This document shows positions 1 to 7,882 of a stretch of 21,219 nt of DNA, in pieces. Source of the stretch: a virus; IMG/VR virus record IMGVR_UViG_3300034418_011036, positions 1 to 21,219 of that record. One strand, 5' to 3'. The notes under the pieces are model-generated. The model searched no databases and was not told the origin of the DNA. It was given only the letters and a program-made list of their open reading frames with translations. A program made the position numbers and the translations under genes. Each line of letters opens with the position of its first letter. The stretch's first letter is position 1.

Positions 1-1
1 T

Positions 2-796
2 GAGGACATTCGTGATAATGGTACAATCGAAGGTAAAAGGGCGTTCTTTTATCTTGAGAAGGCTTACAACTTTGCAAAAAGACAAAGAGCACTTGGATTA
101 GGAGTATTAGGTTGGCACTCATTACTTCAGTCTAAAAATCTTCCATTTGATAGTAGAGAATCAGCAAGACTAAATGTTGAGGTGTTTAAATTAATTAAAG
201 ATAAATCATATCAGGCGTCTTCAGAATTGGCTAAAATGTTCGGAGAACCTGAAACTTTGGTTGGTTACGGTCGTAGAAACGTTACACTTAACGCTATTGC
301 TCCAACAACATCGTCAGCATTTATTTTAGGACAAGTATCACAGTCAATTGAACCAATTTGGTCAAACTGTTATGTTAAGGATGTTGCTAAATTGAAAGTT
401 ACCATTAAAAATCCAGTACTTCAGAAGTTGTTGGCATCAATGAAAAAAGATAATAAAACAACATGGGATAGTATTAAGAAACATGATGGTTCTGTACAAC
501 ATTTGGAATTCTTGACAGATGAACAGAAAGAAGTTTTTAGAACATTTGCTGAAATTAATCAGTCATCAATTATCAACATGGCTGCGGTTAGACAAGATTA
601 TATTGACCAAGCTCAGTCTTTAAATCTTATGGTTTCACCCGACATGCCAACTAAAGATGTAAACAAACTTCTTATTGACGCATGGCAAATGGGAGTTAAA
701 ACGTTGTATTACCAACACTCAATGAATTCCGCTCAAGCATTTGCAAGAAAGAAATTAAATTTGAATGATTTAGTTTGTACTTCATGTGAAGGATAA
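2..796 (+). CDS. nrdA: Ribonucleoside-diphosphate reductase large (alpha) subunit, class I, C-terminal part
   Basis: The large subunit of class I ribonucleotide reductase makes deoxyribonucleotides from ribonucleoside diphosphates; phages carry it to supply DNA synthesis. The frame is open from base 2, so the gene starts upstream of the window; 264 residues are visible. They include the family segment RALGLGVLGWHSLLQ near residues 27-42 and the loop APTTSS before GQVSQSIEP, matching the substrate-phosphate loop (PSETSS ... GIEP in E. coli NrdA). The tyrosine pair in KTLYYQ (Y236-Y237 of the visible part) corresponds to the Y730-Y731 radical-transfer pair. The protein ends in CTSCEG, and C259 and C262 fit the mobile C-terminal cysteine pair that re-reduces the active site. 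The N-terminal regulatory cone and the catalytic cysteines lie outside the window. A GTG at 182 is internal, not a start. The gene is followed by a terminator, which separates metabolism from tail genes. Confidence 0.93.
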   Translation, partial: EDIRDNGTIEGKRAFFYLEKAYNFAKRQRALGLGVLGWHSLLQSKNLPFDSRESARLNVEVFKLIKDKSYQASSELAKMFGEPETLVGYGRRNVTLNAIAPTTSSAFILGQVSQSIEPIWSNCYVKDVAKLKVTIKNPVLQKLLASMKKDNKTTWDSIKKHDGSVQHLEFLTDEQKEVFRTFAEINQSSIINMAAVRQDYIDQAQSLNLMVSPDMPTKDVNKLLIDAWQMGVKTLYYQHSMNSAQAFARKKLNLNDLVCTSCEG

Positions 797-823
797 AAGT
801 TGTTTTTAACAAACAAAAAATAT

Positions 824-851
824 AAAAGAGGACTTTGGTCCTCTTTTTTTT
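824..851 (+). terminator. Intrinsic terminator after nrdA
   Basis: A perfect 10-bp stem (824-833 AAAAGAGGAC with 838-847 GTCCTCTTTT) closes a TTTG loop, and its 3' arm runs into a tract of eight T residues (844-851). It lies 27 bases after the nrdA stop codon. This is a classic Rho-independent terminator. It isolates the reductase transcript from the baseplate genes that follow. Confidence 0.92.
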
Positions 852-877
852 ATAAATTACTATACTAATATATTTAT
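851..877 (+). promoter_or_regulatory. Candidate promoter region before the gp25-like gene (TATAAATT and TATTTAT)
   Basis: The gap after the terminator holds TATAAATT (851-858), a 7/8 match to the T4 late promoter box TATAAATA, and TATTTAT (871-877). The second element recurs in the other three intergenic gaps of the window. Here TATTTAT ends only 5 bases before the ATG, closer than at the other sites, so the upstream box may be the functional one at this gene. The call is inferred from position and recurrence; a match this short is weak evidence in AT-rich DNA. Confidence 0.4.
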
Positions 878-882
878 GGGTA

Positions 883-1344
883 ATGGCAGATGGTTTTACA
901 TATGGTGTTAATTTTCCCTTTAGAGATAGTCTTCAGGGTAAGTACTTATCTCTATCACAAACAAGTGTTGAGGAGATAAGAACTGATTTACTGCATTTGA
1001 TTTTAACAAGAAAAGGAAGTAGATATTATTTACCCGATTTTGGTACAAGAATATATGAGTTCATTTTTGAACCAATGGACGGACCAACATTTGAGGCGAT
1101 TAAATCAGATATTAGAGACGCGGTTGAAAAATACATACCAAACTTAACTATAAAAGACATTAGTTTAACACCATATTTGGATGACCTAGAAGCTCAAGGT
1201 GAATTAAATTACGAAAAGTTAGGAGGTACTGTTTATAAAATTCCTGGAAAAGGAACAGAAGAGTATACCGCTAAGTTAAGAATAGATTATTCAGTTGATG
1301 ATAAGGCATTTGAGTCAAAAGATTTTATAATTATCAATATTTAA
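883..1344 (+). CDS. 25: Baseplate wedge protein, gp25/GPW family
   Basis: A 153-residue protein of the gp25-like/GPW family, part of the baseplate wedge next to the sheath in contractile phages and also found in type VI secretion and related injection systems. The signature runs from about residue 29 to 65: a helix (EEIRTDLLHLILTRKGSR), then YYLPDFGTRIYEFIFEP. This is the family pattern in which a conserved loop after the LTRKGSR helix leads to FG...FEP. The segment DAVEKYIPNLTIKDISLTP then gives the usual helix-strand ending. About 30 residues rich in E, G and Y (around 100-130) look like an insertion. The ATG at 883 is preceded by no Shine-Dalgarno sequence. An ATG at 876 is in another frame. 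The gp6-like gene follows after 6 bases, so the two are probably co-transcribed, as is common for wedge genes. Confidence 0.9.
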   Translation: MADGFTYGVNFPFRDSLQGKYLSLSQTSVEEIRTDLLHLILTRKGSRYYLPDFGTRIYEFIFEPMDGPTFEAIKSDIRDAVEKYIPNLTIKDISLTPYLDDLEAQGELNYEKLGGTVYKIPGKGTEEYTAKLRIDYSVDDKAFESKDFIIINI

Positions 1345-1350
1345 TAGTAT

Positions 1351-3189
1351 ATGGCAAATAGAAAAATATCCTATACGGAAAGAGATTTTGAAGGACTAAG
1401 ACAAGACCTCATAAATTATACGAGACAATATTATCCTGAACTCATTGACAACTTCAATGACGCATCTGTATTTTCGGTATTTTTAGATTTGAACGCTGCG
1501 ATTGGTGATAACCTTCACTACCATATGGATAGAAGTATACAGGAAACTGTGTTACAATATGCACAACAACGTTCTTCTGTTTATAATATTGCTAGAACTT
1601 ACGGATTAAAAATTCCTGGATATAGACCATCTATATCTATGGTTGATTTTTCCATAACTGTACCCGCTTACGGTGATAAGGAAGATGCTCGATATCTTGG
1701 TATTCTAAGAGGGGGTTCCCAAGTTGTTGGTGGAGGTCAAACTTTTGAAAATCCATATGACATAGATTTTGCCTCACCTTATGATGCTAATGGATTCCCT
1801 AACAGAATTAAAATTCCAAATTTTGATTCTAATAATAGACTTATTAATTACACAATCACAAAAAGAGAAACGGTTGTTAACGGTATAACAAAAGTATTTA
1901 AACAAATTATCAACCCAAATGATGTTGTTCCTTTTTATGAAATATTCTTACCTGAAAGAAATGTTTTAGGTATTACATCTGTTATTCAAAAAGATGGTAC
2001 AAACTATCAAGCAACACCAACATATGGTGAATTTATAAGTTCACCAAATAAGTGGTATGAAGTTGATGCATTGGCCGAGTCAAAAGTTTTTATTGAAGAC
2101 CCAACAAAACCTGCAGATTCTACGGGAATTAAAGTGGGTAAATGGTTAGAGACAGAAAATAGATTTATAACAGAATATACTCCAGAAGGATTTTTAAAGA
2201 TGACATTTGGAGGGGCAACAACAACGGCAAATGAACAACTAATACAATTTGCACAAACTGGAGTTCCAATGAGAATACAAGATTATCAAAATAATATTGG
2301 ATTAGGTCTTACAGTAAAACCAAACACTACTTTGTTTATTCAGTATAGAATTGGTGGAGGTACATCATCTAATATTGGTGTAAATGCTATTAATCAATTA
2401 GGTACTGTGAACTTTTCTGTTAATGGTCCATCAGACAATATTAACCAAACAGTGATTAATTCATTAAATGTGAATAATGTGACGGCAGCCATTGGTGGGG
2501 CTAATCAACCAACAACAGAAGAAGTTAGAAACATGGTTAGTTTTAACTTTGCATCACAAAAAAGAGCGGTAACCATCAACGATTACCAATCTTTAATTGA
2601 TATTATGCCTGGTAAATTTGGAGCACCGGCTAAGGTTAGTATAACTGAAGAGGATAATAAAGTACTGGTTAAAATGTTATCATTCAATGCGGATGGACAA
2701 TTGACTGAAATTGTTTCTAATACATTAAAAACTAACATTGCTACATATCTCTCTAACTATAGAATGATTAATGATTATGTACAAATTAGTAATGCTCAAG
2801 TTATAGATTTAGCATTTGATTTATCTGTGGTATTTGATTCAGTACAAAATCAGGGACAAGTTATAACTGAAATTGTTAATCAAATATCTCAATATATGAG
2901 CCCAACAACAAGAGGATTAGGTCAAAATTTGAATGTGTCTGATATTAGACGAATCATTCAAGATGTGTCTGGTGTTATTGCACTTTCAGATATTAAAATA
3001 TACAACAAGACCGGTGGTGAGTATTCTTCATCACAAACCTCACAACGATATTCTGACGCTGCAACAAAACAAATTGAAATTATTGACGATACTATTTTTG
3101 CTGAACCTAGTCAGATTTATCAAGTAAGATTCCCAAACAAAGACATCATGATAAGTGCTAAGTCACTTAAAGGTGTTGCATTTTCTTAA
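1351..3189 (+). CDS. 6: Baseplate wedge protein, T4 gp6 / baseplate J-like family
   Basis: A 612-residue protein resembling T4 gp6 (660 residues) and its relatives in marine T4-like phages. In T4, gp6 dimers form the continuous ring that joins the six wedges around the hub. The N-terminal segment is the most telling: SYTERDFEGLRQDLINYTRQ followed by FNDASVFSVFLDLNAAIGDN, DRSIQETVLQYAQQRSSVYN and LKIPGYRPS. This is the gp6/J-like opening, with a family-typical Y-P-(E)...D...D.NA..GD pattern. The C-terminal half contains RAVTINDYQSLIDIMPGKFG and a ferredoxin-like alternation (VLVKMLSFNADGQL), also typical of the J-like core. It lies 6 bases after the gp25-like gene without a Shine-Dalgarno sequence. 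The stop is followed by a 73-base gap with repeats and a candidate promoter, so the first tail transcription unit may end here. Confidence 0.88.
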   Translation: MANRKISYTERDFEGLRQDLINYTRQYYPELIDNFNDASVFSVFLDLNAAIGDNLHYHMDRSIQETVLQYAQQRSSVYNIARTYGLKIPGYRPSISMVDFSITVPAYGDKEDARYLGILRGGSQVVGGGQTFENPYDIDFASPYDANGFPNRIKIPNFDSNNRLINYTITKRETVVNGITKVFKQIINPNDVVPFYEIFLPERNVLGITSVIQKDGTNYQATPTYGEFISSPNKWYEVDALAESKVFIEDPTKPADSTGIKVGKWLETENRFITEYTPEGFLKMTFGGATTTANEQLIQFAQTGVPMRIQDYQNNIGLGLTVKPNTTLFIQYRIGGGTSSNIGVNAINQLGTVNFSVNGPSDNINQTVINSLNVNNVTAAIGGANQPTTEEVRNMVSFNFASQKRAVTINDYQSLIDIMPGKFGAPAKVSITEEDNKVLVKMLSFNADGQLTEIVSNTLKTNIATYLSNYRMINDYVQISNAQVIDLAFDLSVVFDSVQNQGQVITEIVNQISQYMSPTTRGLGQNLNVSDIRRIIQDVSGVIALSDIKIYNKTGGEYSSSQTSQRYSDAATKQIEIIDDTIFAEPSQIYQVRFPNKDIMISAKSLKGVAFS

Positions 3190-3205
3190 TATAAGTTTAC
3201 ATACA

Positions 3206-3249
3206 CCAATTAAGTTTTATTTTTAAAATTGGATAAATAACTATTTATC
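3206..3249 (+). promoter_or_regulatory. Intergenic inverted repeats and candidate promoter before the 1539-residue gene
   Basis: The gap of 3190-3262 holds a pair CCAATT (3206-3211) / AATTGG (3227-3232) and, directly after it, a perfect 18-base palindrome-like repeat GATAAATAACTATTTATC (3232-3249; 8-bp arms, 2-base centre). The right arm contains TATTTAT (3242-3248), which ends 14 bases before the ATG. This matches the spacing before the genes at 17975 and 20428. The left arm GATAAATA is a 7/8 match to the T4 late box TATAAATA. The site could be a promoter or a binding site for a dimeric regulator. There is no T tract, so an intrinsic terminator is less likely. Confidence 0.45.
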
Positions 3250-3262
3250 TTAAAAGTAAAAT

Positions 3263-6200
3263 ATGCCAAAATCATACAGAATAAGAACACAACCTGGTGT
3301 TGATAAAAACATCAGAGTAGAAATAGCACAAGATTTTGATTTTCTTGAAATATTGTCTTTAAAATTAAGACAAGAAGATGTATATACAAGATTTTGTGCC
3401 GACTATGGTGTTGTTGTTGGTAGAGTTATAACTAATGGTGGGTATGGAGTACCAAATGCGAGAGTTTCGGTATTTGTTCCATTAGAAGAAATGGATGAGA
3501 ATGACCCAATAATCTCTACATTATATCCTTATAAAAATTTAGGACAAAAGAATGAGGATGGATATAGATATAATCTTCTTCCATACGAACAAAGTTATCA
3601 AGGACACACACCAACAGGTACATTCCCAACTGAAGATGATGTATTGACAAGACAAGAGGTTTTAGAAATTTATGAAAAGTATTATAAGTTTACTGTAAAA
3701 ACAAATGAGTCTGGTGACTTTATGATTGTTGGTGTTCCTTTGGGGATACAAAAGGTTGTGATGGATTTAGATTTGTCAGATATGGGATGTTTTTCTTTAA
3801 GACCGTCAGATTTGATAAGAATGGGATTGGCTAGTGAAACCCAAGTATCAGGACAAAGTTTCAGGTCATCTACGGATTTATCAACCCTACCTCAGATTAT
3901 CAATGGTATTAAAGACGTTGATGTTGCATCTTTTTGGGGGCAAGAAGACTTATGTAACATTGGAATAACAAGAGTTGATTTTGATTTAAGAGACTATGGT
4001 ATTGACCTTAAACCTCATAGTGTGTTTATGGGTTCCATATTTTCTACTGACGATGATGATGCAATAAAAGAAAGTTGTTTAATAAAACCGTCTACGGGTA
4101 GACTTTGTGATTTAACAGCAGGACCTGGTCAAATTTTGGCAATCAGACAAACTATTAATGTTGAGGAAGATACAGGATATCCAATTCTCGAAGAATACAA
4201 ATTAGAAAATGGTGGAAACATAATAGACCCTGAGGGTACTTGGTTAATTGAGTTACCTATGAACTTAGATTATGTGGTAACAAATGAATTTGGTGAGCAG
4301 GTATTATCAAATGACCCGTCTGTTGGAATTCCTACAAAATCAAAATATAGATTTAAGATAAAATGGCAAAATGAAGGAGGATTAACTAATGAGGTTCAAA
4401 GGGCAAATTATTTAGTACCAAATATTAAAGAATATACAGGAACTGATGTTGACACAAATGCCTCTTATGCTTTCTCAGTAGATTGGAATGATTATGGGGA
4501 TAAAATAATTGGTAGTGATAATTTATCTACTTTAGGTCTGCAAATGGTACAAGAGGCTATAGATTGTAAAGACCGTTTTTATGAATTTAATTATAATAAA
4601 GTATATACAATCTCATCACATATAGACCGTTTTAAACATGGATTTGGAGATAGGAGACATTTAGGTATTAAGGCTATTGATGATACATTATGTAAACACA
4701 CTATAAATAAATTTCCTGTTAATGATGGGGAACAAAATCCTGCGAACATGCTTTCGTTGGATTATGGATTAATGTTCCTTAAAATAAGTTTTTTACCAAT
4801 ATTAACTGTTATTCATGTTATCTTTTTAATAATTAGTATTTTTATAGCCATAATAAATTTAGTTTTATGGCTTGTAAGACTTTTTGGTGGAGATGGTCCT
4901 GCTCTTGAACCTATAGCATTACCTAGAATGAATCTACCTATGTTATCATATCCTGATTGTGAAAATTGTAATTGTAGTCAGGAATATAATGTTTCTAGCG
5001 GTAGTGAATATACTCTTGGTGCTAATCAGTCAGTATTAGCGAATGTCAATGATAGAGGATATTTTAGTAATTTTACACCTGAAGGTCCATCAGAAGAAAC
5101 AACTAAAAAGTTAAGGTGGTTATTAGCTGGTAACGAATCAGGTAATTTACAAAGAGTTCCATTTTATGATGAAGGTTCTGGTGATTGGGGGGTTTCTGAA
5201 GGACCCACATTAGCACAAAAAATAAACTTAGCCAACCAAAGAAGTCGTTATTTCTCATCAACAAATCCAAATTTGATAAAAACAACGGTTAGAAATACTC
5301 ATCCTGTGACTAACAATGTGATGTTTTCAGACCCTATGTATGATAATGTAATGATATTATTATGTGACCCTGGTACTTTACAATCTTTTGGTCCTGGTAG
5401 TTTAATTACCTTTAGTAATCTTGATAATATAAACGACCCTAATTTAACAGGCGCAACAACAAATCAATTTGGATTTGATTCAATTACGGGGACATCTCTT
5501 TCAAATAGTAATGATTTAGTTAATGTCACTCAAACATTTATTGCGGTAAATGGTAATGAACAAACCGCAAATTTAAAAATTCTTTCAAACAAAGGTAATG
5601 AACAATCATATCAATTTAAATCAGGTGTTGAGTATTTACAAGTTGTTACGGGTGGTACAGTATCAAATTATGCGGATATTTTATGGAGTACAAGAGCTAA
5701 TAGTATTTTACATAACTATATAATTAGATATCAACAAAAGATATTTTGGAGAAAAGGTTCATTAAGTAGTCTAAAAGAGGAAGAGTTTTATCCATTAACT
5801 AAAATGCCAGATTATCAACAATATGAAATTTTGTTTTTAGTTAGGGGTGTTGACCCATATACCCAAAGGCAAACGATAGAATATGATTTATCTAAATTAT
5901 TTGGTAAAGTATATGGTGAAGTTAAAGTTCAAGGAAATTATTATTTAAATATACCAATACAAAAAAACAATGGAGGTTCTGAAACATCAGGGTATTTAAG
6001 TCCTCAAGGGCATAACATCCCTAATAATACTCAAAATTCTGGTTCTAAATTATTTTTTCCATCATATACTTTCACACCTGATAGTACTAACTTTAAAAGT
6101 TTCAAAAGTTTAGAATTAACTAGATATTCTCGTTTAGATAAAACAAGAGTTGGGTTTAAATCTTCACCTGGTGACCAAAAGAATGTCGGTAGCTATACAT

Positions 6201-7882
6201 TCCCTGGTGGTGTTACCTCTAGTTCTGCAAACTTATATATTGGTCAGGGTAGAATAGAAGGTGTTGGATTATTAGGGTTAGATAAAAGAAAAAGAGACGG
6301 AGAGGCTAGATTTTTTAGTCCGAGTTATTGGGATGGTAATAATGGTATAATACTAAATGATAGTGGTCGTTTAGTATTTAGAAGTGATAGGTTACCAACA
6401 TCCGACCAAATGGAATCACATTATGATTCGTATTTCCCATTACATCAAAATCAAAAGTTTGCTATGTATAAAATTAGTGATGTTGGTGCGGTTGCCTACA
6501 CACCTAACATTCCGGTTGATACTAACAGTACAACAGGTTCTCAGGATTTTACAGGAGAAACTCCAAGTTTTGTTACTACGGTTATTGAATCTTTAAGTTG
6601 TACAGGTATGGTTAAGTTAGGTGCGTACGAAGGGTATGGCAGTAGCTTTACTGTAGACCAAAGCGAAAATCTTAATAATTTAGGTGAGCCACACGTAAAA
6701 GAGGGATGTTATAAATTAGTTAAAATACCGATTGTTAACCTACTTGATGGTACAGATATTAATTTATGGTTTGAATGGATGGCGAGGTATAGAGTTATGT
6801 ATGCGGCATGTAATGGTGTGTTTGGGCAAATGTTCCAAAACAATTGGGTAAATGGAACTTTATATATGCCATCATTCAATAAAAGTACAGTATATAAGTT
6901 GACTAGTAATGATGTTAGTCACTACACGTATTGTGGTAATCCTGAAAATGTGTTTAGAAGAGGACGAGGACCAATTTATTTTAATACAGATTCTAATAAT
7001 TTTTATTATAAATCAACAAAGTATGAAAATGGTGCGTTTCAGGGACAAGAAAAAACGGTTTTACCTATTGTGGGTGATTATGGTGGTGTTAATGATAGAA
7101 ACTTATGGTTCCCAACTACTATTATGGATTTAGGTCCAAGAGATGAGTTTACAAAACAAATTTGTTTTGACCCTAATTTTCAAGGATATTTGGTAGATAC
7201 CTTAAGGTCAACATCATATAGTGATACGAGTGATTTAACAAACATGTTTATTATATCTCGTTTGGCTAATACAAATTTTTGGGAAAGAGCTTTTGGTCTT
7301 GGAGAAGCTTCAATAAACGCAATGTTTAGTAGAAGTGGTGACCGAATTGATGGTGATATTGCACAATTGTGGAGTATAAATTCTGAATATGGGGTAATTC
7401 CATTCTTGGGTTCAAATTACGATGATAGTAAAATTTATGTTAGTCAGGATGGTGTATTTAAGACACCAATATTAGGGATATTTTTTGATAGTGATAGAGA
7501 AACAAGACAATTAATAACTCCTGGTAAAACACCATATACAACATTTGGTTATCCTAAAACACAGGAAGTACCTTTTTATAGGTGGCAATTAGAATCTACC
7601 GATACTATTTTTGGTTATGATGAAAATAATTGGTTAACAAGTAGACCAATACTGACAAGAAAATATCAGGACTTAGATTTTGATACTTCTCCATATTTCC
7701 ATACTAGTAATGGTGAAAACTTAGGATATATATACAACAGGAACGGACAAGGAAATGTTTCGGCTAATTTCCCACAGAATCAAACACGATATTTTATGGT
7801 TGGTGCTCCATATCATTTTTATTTTGGTATTAGCAAAGGAAAATCGGCAATGAATAGATTTATTACAAAATATATTATATAA
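3263..7882 (+). CDS. Very large baseplate/tail structural protein with carboxypeptidase-regulatory-like domain and hydrophobic segment
   Basis: A 1539-residue protein, the largest in the window. Residues about 49-172 read as a carboxypeptidase-regulatory-like beta sandwich: VVVGRVITNGGYGVPNARVSVFVP at one end and VKTNESGDFMIVGVPLGIQK at the other, the family's G.V....GVP.A.V and T...G.F.I.GVP.G motifs. A segment rich in charged and aromatic residues (about 74-140) splits them. Residues 503-541 form an unbroken hydrophobic stretch (one long or two short membrane-type helices), followed by a C566-x2-C569-x-C571 cluster. The remaining 950 residues are rich in G, N, S, T and Y, as in beta-structured phage fibres. 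It follows the gp6-like gene, the place of gene 7 in T4 (1032 residues), so a wedge periphery role like gp7 is possible by position only. The stop overlaps the next start as TAATG. The product is virion-associated by inference; its exact function is unknown. Confidence 0.7.
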   Translation: MPKSYRIRTQPGVDKNIRVEIAQDFDFLEILSLKLRQEDVYTRFCADYGVVVGRVITNGGYGVPNARVSVFVPLEEMDENDPIISTLYPYKNLGQKNEDGYRYNLLPYEQSYQGHTPTGTFPTEDDVLTRQEVLEIYEKYYKFTVKTNESGDFMIVGVPLGIQKVVMDLDLSDMGCFSLRPSDLIRMGLASETQVSGQSFRSSTDLSTLPQIINGIKDVDVASFWGQEDLCNIGITRVDFDLRDYGIDLKPHSVFMGSIFSTDDDDAIKESCLIKPSTGRLCDLTAGPGQILAIRQTINVEEDTGYPILEEYKLENGGNIIDPEGTWLIELPMNLDYVVTNEFGEQVLSNDPSVGIPTKSKYRFKIKWQNEGGLTNEVQRANYLVPNIKEYTGTDVDTNASYAFSVDWNDYGDKIIGSDNLSTLGLQMVQEAIDCKDRFYEFNYNKVYTISSHIDRFKHGFGDRRHLGIKAIDDTLCKHTINKFPVNDGEQNPANMLSLDYGLMFLKISFLPILTVIHVIFLIISIFIAIINLVLWLVRLFGGDGPALEPIALPRMNLPMLSYPDCENCNCSQEYNVSSGSEYTLGANQSVLANVNDRGYFSNFTPEGPSEETTKKLRWLLAGNESGNLQRVPFYDEGSGDWGVSEGPTLAQKINLANQRSRYFSSTNPNLIKTTVRNTHPVTNNVMFSDPMYDNVMILLCDPGTLQSFGPGSLITFSNLDNINDPNLTGATTNQFGFDSITGTSLSNSNDLVNVTQTFIAVNGNEQTANLKILSNKGNEQSYQFKSGVEYLQVVTGGTVSNYADILWSTRANSILHNYIIRYQQKIFWRKGSLSSLKEEEFYPLTKMPDYQQYEILFLVRGVDPYTQRQTIEYDLSKLFGKVYGEVKVQGNYYLNIPIQKNNGGSETSGYLSPQGHNIPNNTQNSGSKLFFPSYTFTPDSTNFKSFKSLELTRYSRLDKTRVGFKSSPGDQKNVGSYTFPGGVTSSSANLYIGQGRIEGVGLLGLDKRKRDGEARFFSPSYWDGNNGIILNDSGRLVFRSDRLPTSDQMESHYDSYFPLHQNQKFAMYKISDVGAVAYTPNIPVDTNSTTGSQDFTGETPSFVTTVIESLSCTGMVKLGAYEGYGSSFTVDQSENLNNLGEPHVKEGCYKLVKIPIVNLLDGTDINLWFEWMARYRVMYAACNGVFGQMFQNNWVNGTLYMPSFNKSTVYKLTSNDVSHYTYCGNPENVFRRGRGPIYFNTDSNNFYYKSTKYENGAFQGQEKTVLPIVGDYGGVNDRNLWFPTTIMDLGPRDEFTKQICFDPNFQGYLVDTLRSTSYSDTSDLTNMFIISRLANTNFWERAFGLGEASINAMFSRSGDRIDGDIAQLWSINSEYGVIPFLGSNYDDSKIYVSQDGVFKTPILGIFFDSDRETRQLITPGKTPYTTFGYPKTQEVPFYRWQLESTDTIFGYDENNWLTSRPILTRKYQDLDFDTSPYFHTSNGENLGYIYNRNGQGNVSANFPQNQTRYFMVGAPYHFYFGISKGKSAMNRFITKYII

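Noticed and set aside
182-796. Reductase fragment as a separate short gene starting at GTG 182
   Set aside because: The frame is open to the window edge, and the upstream residues (RALGLGVLGWHSLLQ) are typical reductase sequence.
876-882. ATG at 876 as the gp25-like start
   Set aside because: It is in a different frame from the gp25-like protein.
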